The notes: generated from the sequence alone by a model not told the origin. DNA of 36,860 nucleotides from Phycisphaerae bacterium (GCA_018003015.1 JAGNEZ010000060.1:1-36860); one strand, 5' to 3'; numbered from the stretch's first letter, positions 1 to 8,328 are shown. Translations and numbers: made by a program.

Positions 1-114
1 CAAGCCCGCAATGCGGCAGCCCGATGCTCGCACCGCAAGCGAACACTGCGTCGTTTACACAGGATTGGCATATACTTGGCCGAAATAACGCCTTGCCGAT
101 GGCCGAATCCTTAG

Positions 115-765
115 CGTTGTAGTACTAATTGGGTATGGGACGGATGTACGGAAGGCTACGGTGGTGATCCGAAGAACGCCAACTTCATTCGTGACGTTCC
201 CCGCCGCGGCACGATCTTCAAGTACACGAAGAGTGAATCGGTCTACGTGTGTCCCTCTGATCGAGTGGGTATGCCCGACGACAAGGACGATCTTGGGGGC
301 GGCAGTTCCGGGCGCAACAGCTACTCCATGAACGCGTACATTGGTTACAAGTCGCCGGAGAAGCTCGTGCGGCCGGCCAACTCGAGCGGATGGAAGGTTG
401 AAGGCAATGACAGAACCGGCAAGCCGGTGCGAACGCCCCAGAAGGAACGGCTTGACTGGTCGAACGGGGACAAGATGTTCGTGGTGGTCGAGGAGCACCC
501 ATACTACCACAAGGGCTTCAACTTCGAGGGTAACTTCAACGTCACCGACAAGATCGTTGCTCGTCACAGTGTGGTTCGGCGCAAAAGCGGGGCCGATTTA
601 GGTCTTGGCCGGAGCAATGTTGCTTTTCTGGACGGCCACGCGGAATCGCCGTTGTACTCGCTGGAGACGAAAGCTTACGACATGTTCGCCCAGATCGGCT
701 TCCCCTCGACGGACACTGCGTTCATGAACCAGTTTATGGCCAAGTTCACCAAGCCGCCGTGGTGA
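115..765 (+). CDS. DUF1559 / H-X9-DG pseudopilin-like protein, 5' part frame-disrupted
   Basis: The C-terminal part of a planctomycete type II secretion/pseudopilin-like protein. The family normally has an N-terminal prepilin signal and helix, then a globular domain ending in an H-X9-DG motif. Seen here: VYVCPSD in mid-protein and SNVAFLDGHAESP near the C-terminus, the usual end of the family. The prepilin signal is missing from the window. The frame is open from 115, but no start codon precedes the GTG at 247, although typical family sequence begins before it. Bases 1-111 read in frame 1 as a plausible family segment (HRIGIYLAE), which continues in frame 3 (NNALPMAES) and returns to this frame near 120. 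One lost base in an A run near 85 and one extra base near 120 would explain this. It is either a pseudogene or sequencing/assembly error. An annotation starting at 247 would be the minimal ORF. Confidence 0.7.
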   Translation, partial: RCSTNWVWDGCTEGYGGDPKNANFIRDVPRRGTIFKYTKSESVYVCPSDRVGMPDDKDDLGGGSSGRNSYSMNAYIGYKSPEKLVRPANSSGWKVEGNDRTGKPVRTPQKERLDWSNGDKMFVVVEEHPYYHKGFNFEGNFNVTDKIVARHSVVRRKSGADLGLGRSNVAFLDGHAESPLYSLETKAYDMFAQIGFPSTDTAFMNQFMAKFTKPPW

Positions 766-1095
766 TGAGCCGGTGCGGAGTTGTCGCTTCGAGGCAGGAG
801 AGGGGCCGCCGGCATCGAAAGGGGAGGGGCCACCGGGGTGGCCAGGTTCTGGTTGGCGGGCCCATCATGGTGGAGCGGGGGGCTGCCTGTCGCCTGCTAC
901 CTCTTGCATTTCAACGAGTTGTAGACTAAGACATGGATCCTGAGACCTTCCGACCTGGACACGCGGGGGCTGTCTGCGCAGACTGGCGGCGGCCCTTCCG
1001 GGGGTGACCAAGGGCGCTCCCTGGAAGTCACGGTGAGCCGGGGATGGAAGGTGGCGCGGTCGTCACGATTCGTTTCTCAACCAAGAGGTGCGGTC
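766..1095. other. Intergenic region with a possible terminator and a weak promoter
   Basis: This 330-base stretch holds no convincing gene. A short GC-rich hairpin (arms GGCCAC 828-833 and GTGGCC 838-843, loop of four) lies about 60 bases after the first gene. T-rich sequence without a true T run follows it, so it could act as a weak terminator. TTGCAT (904-909) and TAAGAC (927-932), 17 bases apart, could be a sigma-70 promoter for the oxidoreductase. Both are pattern matches only. Confidence 0.3.
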
Positions 1096-2259
1096 ATGTC
1101 CAAACCACTAAACATCGGTCTGATCGGTTGCGGCTTCATGGGGCGTGCGCACTCGAACGCCTATCTCAAGGTGAACCACTTCTTCAAGCGGGAGCATCGG
1201 CCGGTCCTGAAGGCGGCCTGTGCCCGTCCGCAGGAGTTGGAGAAGCTCAAGGCTTTTGCCGAGGCGTGGGGCTATGAGTCGATCGAGACCGATTACAGGA
1301 AGCTCATCGAGCGCAAGGACATTGACTTGATCGACATCTGTGCTCCGAACTTCATGCACAAGGAACTGACCATCGCTGCGGCGAGGGCCGGCAAGATGAT
1401 CGTCTGCGAGAAGCCGCTGGCGATGACTGCCGCCGAGGCCGAGGAGATGACCACGGCGGTCGAGAAGGCTGGCGTGCCCAACATGGTGTCGTTCAACTAT
1501 CGGCGGGTTCCGGCCATTTCGCTGGCCAAGCAGGTGATTGGCGAGGGGCGCATCGGTCGGCCCTTCCACTATCGGGCGACCTACCTGCAAGACTGGACGA
1601 TTGCGACCGACGTGCCCCAGGGCGGAATGGCCCTTTGGCGACTGGACGTCAAGGTCGCCGGATCCGGTGTGACCGGCGATTTGCTGGCCCATTCAATCGA
1701 TACGGCCGAGTGGCTCAACGGCCCGATCAAGCGTGTCGTGGCCGCGACCGAGACCTTCGTCAAGCAGCGCATGCACGTTGAGACTGGGAAGATGGAGCCT
1801 GTCGGGATAGACGATGCCTGCATGTTCCTGGCCATCTTCGCGAATGGTTCGATGGGGACGTTCGAGAGCAGCCGCTACGCGAGGGGGCGCAAGAATTTCA
1901 ACACCTTTGAGCTGAACGGCGAGTTGGGAAGCCTGTACTTCGACCTCGAGGATCCGCATATTCTCCAGTATTTCAAGTATGGTGACCCGGCCACGGGCAA
2001 GAAGATCGAGAGCCACCTGACCGGTTGGCAGAGAATCCACGTGACCAACTCCGAGCATCCCTACATGGGCAAGTGGTGGGTTCCGGGCTGCACGATCGGC
2101 TACGAGCACACGTTCGTTCACGGATTCGCCGATTTTCTGGCTGGACTTGAGGGTGGCGAGAAGTTCCAGCCGGACTTCCGTTGCGCCTTGCGGACCCAGA
2201 AGGTCTGTGACGCGGTACTGCGCAGCGCCAAGGAGCAGCGCTGGCTGGAGGTTGAGTGA
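1096..2259 (+). CDS. Gfo/Idh/MocA family oxidoreductase
   Basis: A 387-residue NAD(P)-dependent sugar or inositol dehydrogenase-type enzyme. The N-terminal Rossmann fold has the dinucleotide loop GCGFMG (residues 11-16). CEKPL (104-108) holds the conserved Glu-Lys-Pro, whose Lys is catalytic in this family. The C-terminal alpha/beta domain contains the [11 protein letters not shown] segment, where the family keeps its substrate-binding Asp and His. The start at ATG 1096 is chosen because the Rossmann strand begins directly after it and AGAGGTG lies just upstream; an upstream in-frame start would add 21 residues unlike the family. There is no signal peptide, so it is cytoplasmic. The next gene is a TIM-barrel isomerase-like protein, a common planctomycete pairing for sugar or cyclitol breakdown. 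The substrate cannot be told from sequence. Confidence 0.9.
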   Translation: MSKPLNIGLIGCGFMGRAHSNAYLKVNHFFKREHRPVLKAACARPQELEKLKAFAEAWGYESIETDYRKLIERKDIDLIDICAPNFMHKELTIAAARAGKMIVCEKPLAMTAAEAEEMTTAVEKAGVPNMVSFNYRRVPAISLAKQVIGEGRIGRPFHYRATYLQDWTIATDVPQGGMALWRLDVKVAGSGVTGDLLAHSIDTAEWLNGPIKRVVAATETFVKQRMHVETGKMEPVGIDDACMFLAIFANGSMGTFESSRYARGRKNFNTFELNGELGSLYFDLEDPHILQYFKYGDPATGKKIESHLTGWQRIHVTNSEHPYMGKWWVPGCTIGYEHTFVHGFADFLAGLEGGEKFQPDFRCALRTQKVCDAVLRSAKEQRWLEVE

Positions 2260-2375
2260 GCGGCCGTCGCGGCGGGGGTGGTAAGGGTGGGCGGTAGTCG
2301 GGTTGCGGATGCGTGGGGGGGGGCGGACGCCTTCCTGCTGCGAGGCGGAGATGGCCGGCAGGCCTGGGGAAACAC

Positions 2376-3323
2376 ATGTTCGGAATCGTGACCAAGAGAG
2401 TTGTCGGCATGCTCATGGCGGCGTCGGGTCTGCTGCCGGTGTCGGTCTGGGCAGGCGGGTCGGCGACGAAGCCGGGGCCGGCCCCTGTGGACTTCCGCCC
2501 GCGGGTCGCGGTGCAGACTTACGTCTGGGCACAGGACCGGGCGGCCAAGAAGCTCGATTTCTGGGGTGACCTGGGTGACGTGTTCATCGAGGTGGCCGCC
2601 TCCGGGGCGACCCACGTCGAGGGTTTCCTGGACTGGTTCGATACCGACGCCAAAGCACACCGGGCCCAGGAGTTGCTCAAGAAGCACGCCCTGACGCTGG
2701 TGGGGGCTTACGGGGGGGGTGTCTTTCACGAGGAGGCCGAAGCCCGCAAGACGATCGATGTCATTCTCAAACAGGCGGACCGCGCCAGGCAGCGTTGCGG
2801 GAAGATCTTCATTGACGTGAATCCTCAGCCCCTGTCCAACCGCGCGGCCAAGAGCGAGGCCCAACTGACCGTCCAGGTTGCGATGCTCAACCTCCTGGGT
2901 CACAAGCTGGCCGACAAGGGCATGTCGCTGGTGGTTCACCAGCATGATGCCGAGATCCTCAACGATGCGAGGGAACTCCGCTATCACATCGCCCATCTGG
3001 ACGCGAAAGTCGTCGGTTTGTGCCTGGACACCCACTGGGTCTATCGGGGCGGGCAGGATCCGCTCACGTTGCTGAAGGAAGCCGGCCGGAAGGTCAGGGC
3101 CCTGCATCTCCGCAATTCGGTCAACGGGATCTGGACCGAGAGCCTGGGGCCGGGCGACGTGGACTATGCCGCTATTGGCAGCTACCTTCGCCAGAGTGGC
3201 TACCAGGGGTGGCTGATCATCGAGTTGGCCCACGAACAGGGCACGAAGGTTACTCGCCCGCTGAGCGAGAACGTGAAAACCAGTCGGCATTATCTGGAGC
3301 AAGTGTTCATCAAGGGCAGCTAG
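2376..3323 (+). CDS. Exported sugar phosphate isomerase/epimerase-like TIM-barrel protein
   Basis: A 315-residue AP endonuclease 2-type (xylose isomerase-like) TIM barrel. Barrel-strand motifs appear in order: VAVQTYVWAQD near the start, THVEGFLDWFD, FIDVNPQPL, LVVHQHDAEI, GLCLDTHWVYRGG and RALHLRNSVNGIW. The His, Asp and Glu residues at the strand ends fit a divalent-metal site as in this superfamily. Residues 1-27 resemble a Sec signal peptide (basic VTKR, hydrophobic GMLMAASGLLPVSVWA, then GG), so it is probably exported. ATG 2376 is chosen because it places this signal at the N-terminus; an earlier in-frame start would bury it. It follows the Gfo/Idh/MocA gene by 116 bases in the same direction. 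Function beyond sugar isomerisation or epimerisation is not determinable. Confidence 0.82.
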   Translation: MFGIVTKRVVGMLMAASGLLPVSVWAGGSATKPGPAPVDFRPRVAVQTYVWAQDRAAKKLDFWGDLGDVFIEVAASGATHVEGFLDWFDTDAKAHRAQELLKKHALTLVGAYGGGVFHEEAEARKTIDVILKQADRARQRCGKIFIDVNPQPLSNRAAKSEAQLTVQVAMLNLLGHKLADKGMSLVVHQHDAEILNDARELRYHIAHLDAKVVGLCLDTHWVYRGGQDPLTLLKEAGRKVRALHLRNSVNGIWTESLGPGDVDYAAIGSYLRQSGYQGWLIIELAHEQGTKVTRPLSENVKTSRHYLEQVFIKGS

Positions 3324-3479
3324 CCCCCGGGTCGGCGATGCGTGGGATTCGGGCCGCAGTCGCCGGCGGGTGGCCGGCCCCTTTGAGGCGCGCGGCGCAG
3401 TGAGCGCACCGTATCCGCCAGCTGGGCGCCGGCCGGGCCGAGTGCATATTGGGCGGAGCGTCCGGTTTCGAAGACTCCG

Positions 3480-4145
3480 TCAGCGGTTCAACTCCCGAAG
3501 GATCTGGAATGCCTCGGCCGCCTTCATCCCAACCACGCTGCCGCGAAAACGGGCCAGGGCCTCGATGGCTTCGATCGAGCGGGCGGGGATAGCCTCGGCG
3601 AGTTGGCTCTTGTATTGGCGCATCGCCGCCAGTTTGGCCGGCAGGGTGGCCTCGATTCTCACGTACCAGTTGGGGTTGAAGACCGGCTCGATGCCGGGGG
3701 CCGACCAGTGGGTTTCGGAGACGGTCTCGTAGCAGGCGATTCGCCCCACCTGGTGACGGCGGCCATCGGGGCGTAAGGCGACCATCGCGGCATCGAAGAT
3801 CTGGCGGTGGTCTTCATGGCGGTCACCTGGGAAGGGGAGCAATACTGTGTCCGGCTTGACCTTGCCGATGAGCGAAGCGAAAGCGGCGTTGAGCTTATGC
3901 TCGGGCATGAGGTGGAGCGTCGTCACCGGCAGATTCATGAAGAGGAGCTGGCTCCCGAGCAGCCTGGCGGCCTTCTTGGCTTCAGTCCGGACCTGGCGGA
4001 CCTGCGAGGCGGGGAAGAGCGGGGTTCCCTTGGTCACGATGGCGACGCTGACGTGGTTGCCTTCAGCGGTCATCCGGGCAATGGTGCCGCCACAACCGAG
4101 AATCTCGTCGTCCGGGTGCGGGGCAATGATCAGAGTGTTGCTCAT
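3480..4145 (-). CDS. PIG-L family N-acetylglucosaminyl deacetylase
   Basis: A 221-residue zinc-dependent de-N-acetylase of the PIG-L/LmbE/BshB family. The canonical AHPDDE-type motif is intact near the N-terminus (APHPDDE, with H10, D12, D13), followed by GCGG. The second metal/catalytic motif is GDRHEDH. Family members remove the acetyl group from GlcNAc-type sugars, leaving a free amine. ATG 4145 is chosen because the first strand starts right after it; GGAG lies upstream, overlapping the end of the preceding gene. It is the last gene of the feoA-feoB-sugar transferase-formyltransferase operon, 10 bases after the formyltransferase. The pairing suggests deacetylation followed by N-formylation of the same sugar. 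Specificity is unknown. Confidence 0.9.
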   Translation of the reverse strand: MSNTLIIAPHPDDEILGCGGTIARMTAEGNHVSVAIVTKGTPLFPASQVRQVRTEAKKAARLLGSQLLFMNLPVTTLHLMPEHKLNAAFASLIGKVKPDTVLLPFPGDRHEDHRQIFDAAMVALRPDGRRHQVGRIACYETVSETHWSAPGIEPVFNPNWYVRIEATLPAKLAAMRQYKSQLAEAIPARSIEAIEALARFRGSVVGMKAAEAFQILRELNR

Positions 4146-4155
4146 GACGGGGATC

Positions 4156-5121
4156 TTACTCCAGTCGCTGACCGGTCGCCAAGCCCGGGTGTGTAGCGGG
4201 ATCGGTTTGGATGTCGGTGAGGTGAAGCAGCCCATCGCCGGTCTGGACGATGGGGCCTTTGTTGTCGATCGCCACGATGGTGCCGGGCAGATGCTGGGTA
4301 TTGGAGCCGGGGACCGGCCTGGCTCGCCAGACGATCAGGTGCGGATGCGTTGGCGGGTTTGGGGAAGCCCTCAGCGGCGCGCGGCCGGTGCGTGAGCGTC
4401 GATCCGCATGGCTGCATTGGGTCGTGAACGCTCCCGGATAGGGGTGGCTGACCGCTCGGATCAAGCGATAGATATCGCTCGCTGGTTGGCGCCAGTCGAT
4501 CCGACCGTCCTCGGGGCGTCGTCGCCCGTACCACGTGGCCTTGCTGTGGTCCTGTGGATGGCGGGGGACCTGCCCGGAGGCGAACGCTGGGCAGAGGTCG
4601 GCCACCATCTGTTCGAGGACGACATTGGTCCGGATGATCAGGTCTATGGCGTAGTCGTCGGGGAAGACGGGCACCGGCCGCTGCTCGACGATGTCGCCGG
4701 CGTCGGGTTCGTCGGTGAGGAAGAAGAGGTTCGCGGCTGCCGGTCGCTGGTTCAGGATGGTCCAGGCGACGGGGGCTCGACCACGACCCTCGGGCAAGGG
4801 GGTTGGGTGGAAGCCGATTGCATCTTGCCGGGCAGCGTCGCGGATTGCGGCGGGGACGAGTTGTGACAGACCGATCACGAACAGCCAGTCGGGTCGATGC
4901 CGCTCGAGAAACGCTTTCACTCGCGGCTCAGTCACCTTGTCGAACGCGAGGTAGGGTGTTCCCCACTGAGCGGCCAGGGGGCGGAGGTCGCGGAAGTCGC
5001 TGATCTTGGCCGCATGCCGCTCATGCAGGCCGCAGACAGCCGTGACTTCGAGCCTCCCGCGGAGCATGCCTTGCAGTGTCGCCACGCTCGAGCTCACGCT
5101 GCCGATGAGTGCGGCGTTCAC
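4156..5121 (-). CDS. Formyltransferase family protein (Fmt-like, probably sugar N-formyltransferase)
   Basis: A 321-residue protein with the folate-dependent formyltransferase core and an Fmt-type C-terminal OB domain (WRARPV and GDGLLHLTD near the end). The core loop reads GFHPTPLPEGRGRAPVAW (residues 103-120), with H105 in the place of the catalytic His and D140 in DAGDI as the catalytic Asp. The usual catalytic Asn (as in NVH or NLH) is Gly here. GRGRAP resembles sugar formyltransferases more than housekeeping Fmt. The start is GTG 5121 with GGAG upstream; it overlaps the sugar transferase stop as GTGA, so translation is probably coupled. No peptide deformylase is nearby, as would be expected for a true initiator-tRNA Fmt. 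It sits between a glycan sugar transferase and a PIG-L deacetylase, so N-formylation of an amino sugar is the best guess. Confidence 0.82.
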   Translation of the reverse strand: MNAALIGSVSSSVATLQGMLRGRLEVTAVCGLHERHAAKISDFRDLRPLAAQWGTPYLAFDKVTEPRVKAFLERHRPDWLFVIGLSQLVPAAIRDAARQDAIGFHPTPLPEGRGRAPVAWTILNQRPAAANLFFLTDEPDAGDIVEQRPVPVFPDDYAIDLIIRTNVVLEQMVADLCPAFASGQVPRHPQDHSKATWYGRRRPEDGRIDWRQPASDIYRLIRAVSHPYPGAFTTQCSHADRRSRTGRAPLRASPNPPTHPHLIVWRARPVPGSNTQHLPGTIVAIDNKGPIVQTGDGLLHLTDIQTDPATHPGLATGQRLE

Positions 5122-5768
5122 GGCTTCGTCTCCGCGAAGGGGCTCTGATCGAACGGTCGGGCAAAGGCCGCTTCGCCAAAGATGACGGTCATGGCGGTCT
5201 TGCACAGGATCATCAGGTCGAGCCCGAAGCTCATGTGGTCCACGTAGTAGATGTCGTAGCGGATTCGCTCGTCCCAGGAGATTGCCGTATTGCCGTTGAC
5301 CTGGGCGAGGCCGGCGATTCCCGGTCGGACCTCCAACCTGCGGCGGCGAAGCGCGTCGTACTGCCTGATCTGCTCCATGATCGTGGGCCGTGGCCCGACC
5401 AGCGACATGTCTCCCCGCAGGACGCTGAAGAGCTGAGGCAACTCGTCGATCTTGGCACGACGGAGGATGCGGCCGACGGGCGTGATGCGGGAATGGCTCA
5501 ACGGGACGACCTCGGTGGGATCATGCACGTGGTCGGCGTACATGGTGCGGAATTTGGCGACTCGGATAGGGTGGCCGCGCAGGCCGCCGCGTTCCTGAAG
5601 GAAGAACACGGGGCCCGGGGAGCTGAGGCGGACGGCCAGGGCGACCAGGAGCCAGACGGGGATGAGGACAACGATCAGAATGAGGCTGGCCGCAAAGTCG
5701 AGCAGGCGTTTGATAGCTGGGTACACGGTCGCGATTATGCCCGGTACGGCCGGATGTGTCCATGGCAT
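5118..5768 (-). CDS. Bacterial sugar transferase (PglC/WcaJ-type phosphoglycosyl transferase)
   Basis: A 216-residue monotopic phosphoglycosyl transferase that moves a sugar-1-phosphate onto a polyprenyl phosphate, the first step of cell-surface glycan assembly. It has one hydrophobic re-entrant helix (about residues 22-46), the FRTM segment (73-76), the catalytic Asp-Glu dyad in KIDELPQL (D108, E109) and the phosphate-binding SLVGPRP (122-128). The length matches the minimal PglC-like core. It starts at ATG 5768, overlapping the feoB stop by one base (TGATG), which implies translational coupling with iron transport. It ends overlapping the formyltransferase start. The sugar substrate is unknown; the two downstream genes suggest an amino sugar. 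Confidence 0.93.
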   Translation of the reverse strand: MPWTHPAVPGIIATVYPAIKRLLDFAASLILIVVLIPVWLLVALAVRLSSPGPVFFLQERGGLRGHPIRVAKFRTMYADHVHDPTEVVPLSHSRITPVGRILRRAKIDELPQLFSVLRGDMSLVGPRPTIMEQIRQYDALRRRRLEVRPGIAGLAQVNGNTAISWDERIRYDIYYVDHMSFGLDLMILCKTAMTVIFGEAAFARPFDQSPFAETKP

Positions 5769-7978
5769 CAGAAGCCCATGGCCGTGCCCGTCTGGTAGAC
5801 CAGAACGGTGGCGAGATAGGCCAGCAAGCTCATGTAGCCGATCATGAAGGCGGGCCATCGCCAGGTTCCGGTTTCGGTGTGAACGACGGCGATCGTGCTG
5901 AGGCATTGGCAGGCCAGGGCGAAGAAGATGAGCAGGGCGATGGCCGTCAGGGGGGTGAAGAGTGGCCGGCCGTCCGGCCAGGTCGCGGCTCGGAGCTTGT
6001 CGCGGAGGGCGGGCGAGTGAGCATCGGTGTCGGCGCCGCCACATACGATGCTCATGGTGCTCACGAAGAGCTCGCGGGCGGCGAAGCTGCTCATCAGGCC
6101 CACGCCAATCTGCCAGTTGAATCCCATCGGCCGGAGGAACGGTTCGAACGCACGGCCAAGCTGGCCGGCGAAGCTGCCGCCAAGCCGATCGCGGCTTTCC
6201 TGTTGGCTCAATTCGCTCATCTGCTGCTCCAACTCGGCGTGCGGGACCAGGGCCGACTTGGCTTCGACGGCTGCCCGTTGCCTGGCGAATTGGGCCGCTC
6301 GGTCGCTGCTCCACGGATAGTGCGTGAGTGCCCAAATCACGATCGTGGCGGCCAGGATGATCGTGCCGGCCTTGGTGAGGAACAGCTTGCCGCGGTCCCA
6401 GGCCGCCAGCAGCACAGCCGTAGGGCGGGGCATCCGGTAGGGTGGCAGCTCGATGATGAAGCCGGAGTCGGGGCCGCGAAGCAGGGTGCGCTTGAACAGC
6501 TTGGCCACGGCGAAACCCGCAGCCACACCGAACGCGTAAAGGCACAGGAGGGCTGCCCCCTGAAACCACGCGCTGGTAGGCAGGCATGCTCCGATCAGCA
6601 GGGCGTAAACGGGCAACCGGGCGCTGCAGCTCATGAAAGGGGCGGCCAGGATGGTGGCCAGACGGTCGCGCGGATTCTCGATGGTCCGGGTGGCCATGAT
6701 TCCGGGCACCGCGCAGGCGTGGCAGGAGAGCAACGGAATGAAGCTCTTGCCGTTCAGACCGACCTTGGTCATCACCCTGTTCATGAGAAAGGCCGCCCGG
6801 GCCATGTAGCCGGAGTCTTCCAGGAAGGCCATGAACAGAAACAGGATACAAACCTGTGGGAAGAAGGCGAGCACTGCTCCCACGCCGGCGATGATGCCGT
6901 CACTGAGCAAGTCGCGCAGGACACCGGAGGGCAGGTGGACGATGGTTTGGTCTCGCAGCCATCCGGAGCATGCGTCGATGAGGCTGATCAGGGGCGCGGC
7001 TGCCGCAAACAATCCACAGAACACCGCGGCCATGATGGCGGCAAAGAAGGCATAGCCATAGATCCGGTGGGTCAGAAGCCGATCCAGGCGATCGGTCGCC
7101 GACGCGGCGGTCTCGTGCCGAGCACCCGTCATGCAGGTATTGACGACTTCCCGAAGCCAGTCGTAACGGCGGCGGATGATCTCGGCCGAAGGATCATCGG
7201 TGCCTTCCGCGCCGGCAAGCCGCTGGGTGTCGAGCAAGGACTGCTGCACGGAAGGGGGTAGGTGGTTCTGAGTTGAGACCTCGGCGTGACAGAGCAGAAG
7301 CAGGGCAGTGCCCTCTGCGGTTGCCGGATCAGTGTGTCCCGCCGCCATCATTGAATCGGCGATGGTCTTGACGGCGGCCTCGATCCGCGGGCTCGCGGAC
7401 CATCGTCGTGACGGGCGAGGTCGGTCGCTCACGCGGGCCCGCGTGACCGCGGCGTGGAGATGGTCTACTCCCTTGCCCGAGGAGCCGACCGTCCCGATGA
7501 CTTCCACGCCGAGTTGCTCGCCCAGCCTGGTGAGGTCAAGGTGACACCCGGATCGCTCGACCTGATCGATCATGTTGCAGGCCAGAACGACGGGCAGTCC
7601 AAGCTCGATGACTTGACCCGCCAAGAAGAGGTTTCGCTCCAGGTTGGACGCGTCGGCGACCAGCAGGACGGCGTCGGGCCTGGGTGTATCCGCGGCATGG
7701 CCGAGGAGGACGTCCCGAACGATGGCTTCGTCGGGACTGGTCGAGGCAAGGCTATAGGTTCCTGGTAGATCTACGACCCTTATGGATGGATCGCCGACCA
7801 GGTGGCCTTCACGCTTCTCGACGGTGACGCCCGCGTAGTTGCCGACCTTGTGCCGGGATCCGGTCAGGGCGTTGAACAGGGTGGTCTTGCCACAATTGGG
7901 GTTGCCAACCATCGCGACCCGGAAGAGCCGGGTGGTGGTGGCGGAGTGCCGATCCTCCGCAAGGGCGGGAATGGTCAT
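5768..7978 (-). CDS. feoB: Ferrous iron transporter FeoB
   Basis: A 736-residue inner-membrane Fe(II) permease with a cytosolic G domain. G1 is GNPNCGKT (25-32), the G2 Thr lies in GVTVE, G3 is DLPG (70-73), G4 is NMID (135-138) and G5 lies in VGSSGKG. The membrane part has two Gate regions with the conserved cysteines, in SCHACAVPGIMATRT and PFMSCSARLPVYAL. Length is usual for the family. ATG 7978 overlaps the feoA stop as ATGA, and the end overlaps the next gene's start. No FeoC was found. Transcription starts upstream of feoA and the palindrome there is a candidate iron-responsive operator. Confidence 0.97.
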   Translation of the reverse strand: MTIPALAEDRHSATTTRLFRVAMVGNPNCGKTTLFNALTGSRHKVGNYAGVTVEKREGHLVGDPSIRVVDLPGTYSLASTSPDEAIVRDVLLGHAADTPRPDAVLLVADASNLERNLFLAGQVIELGLPVVLACNMIDQVERSGCHLDLTRLGEQLGVEVIGTVGSSGKGVDHLHAAVTRARVSDRPRPSRRWSASPRIEAAVKTIADSMMAAGHTDPATAEGTALLLLCHAEVSTQNHLPPSVQQSLLDTQRLAGAEGTDDPSAEIIRRRYDWLREVVNTCMTGARHETAASATDRLDRLLTHRIYGYAFFAAIMAAVFCGLFAAAAPLISLIDACSGWLRDQTIVHLPSGVLRDLLSDGIIAGVGAVLAFFPQVCILFLFMAFLEDSGYMARAAFLMNRVMTKVGLNGKSFIPLLSCHACAVPGIMATRTIENPRDRLATILAAPFMSCSARLPVYALLIGACLPTSAWFQGAALLCLYAFGVAAGFAVAKLFKRTLLRGPDSGFIIELPPYRMPRPTAVLLAAWDRGKLFLTKAGTIILAATIVIWALTHYPWSSDRAAQFARQRAAVEAKSALVPHAELEQQMSELSQQESRDRLGGSFAGQLGRAFEPFLRPMGFNWQIGVGLMSSFAARELFVSTMSIVCGGADTDAHSPALRDKLRAATWPDGRPLFTPLTAIALLIFFALACQCLSTIAVVHTETGTWRWPAFMIGYMSLLAYLATVLVYQTGTAMGF

Positions 7979-8232
7979 GGCGACTCGCGATCAGGCGTCG
8001 GAAGCGGTTCGACCAGAATCGCGCGGGCCATGGAGCGGCATAGCCCCAGCCGGCAATTGCCGACCTGGCAGATCATCGGGTCGCAATTGGTCAGCGGGCG
8101 AACGGTTCGGCCTTCGATCAACCCGAGTTCCCGAAGCCGTTGGGTGCGTCGGACGTCGGTCATGCGGATGGACTGAATGCGTACATCGCATCCGGCCGGT
8201 GCATGAGCGAGAGTGAAGCAAGTCGTTCTCAT
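7975..8232 (-). CDS. feoA: FeoA-like SH3-domain protein with a periodic Cys ladder
   Basis: An 85-residue FeoA, the small cytosolic SH3-like partner of FeoB. The RLRELGLIEGRTV segment is typical of FeoA. It is unusual in having cysteines at 5, 15, 50, 55, 60 and 65, the last four spaced exactly C-x4-C-x4-C-x4-C around DPMICQVGNCRLGLCR. Ordinary FeoA proteins lack this ladder, which could bind a metal or Fe-S cluster. ATG 8232 is chosen because a GGAG-containing site precedes it and the FeoA fold starts within about 15 residues; the longer in-frame version would run back through the promoter. It overlaps feoB by four bases. Confidence 0.9.
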   Translation of the reverse strand: MRTTCFTLAHAPAGCDVRIQSIRMTDVRRTQRLRELGLIEGRTVRPLTNCDPMICQVGNCRLGLCRSMARAILVEPLPTPDRESP

Positions 8233-8298
8233 AGGGGCTCCAGGTTTCGGCCTGCTGTCCCAGCGGCTGCGACGTTCCTGTTGGGCTGCTGCCGAAAA

Positions 8299-8313
8299 CT
8301 GAGACTCAGTCTC
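8299..8313. promoter_or_regulatory. Palindrome in feoA leader, candidate metal-responsive operator
   Basis: Two overlapping inverted repeats: CTGAG-A-CTCAG (8299-8309) and GAGAC-TCA-GTCTC (8301-8313). They lie about 10-25 bases downstream of the predicted feoA transcription start, a position where a bound repressor would block transcription. The sequence does not match the classical E. coli Fur box closely. Assignment to a Fur- or DtxR-type regulator is inference from the feoAB context. Confidence 0.45.
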
Positions 8314-8328
8314 TATACTGCCATCGTC

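Noticed and set aside
2118-3302. Minus-strand ORF opposite the exported TIM barrel
   Set aside because: No recognisable domain; the plus strand encodes a signal peptide and barrel motifs.
4156-5121. Housekeeping methionyl-tRNA formyltransferase (fmt)
   Set aside because: It has an Fmt-like C-terminal domain, but the catalytic Asn is replaced, no deformylase gene is adjacent, and its neighbours are glycan enzymes. Not excluded, so no gene symbol is given.
5769-6851. Long N-terminal extension of the sugar transferase
   Set aside because: It would overlap most of feoB in another frame; the family core starts just after ATG 5768, which overlaps the feoB stop.
5756-7261. Long plus-strand ORF opposite feoB
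   Set aside because: Antisense shadow of a GC-rich gene; translation is Gly/Gln/Glu-rich with no motif, while feoB is complete.
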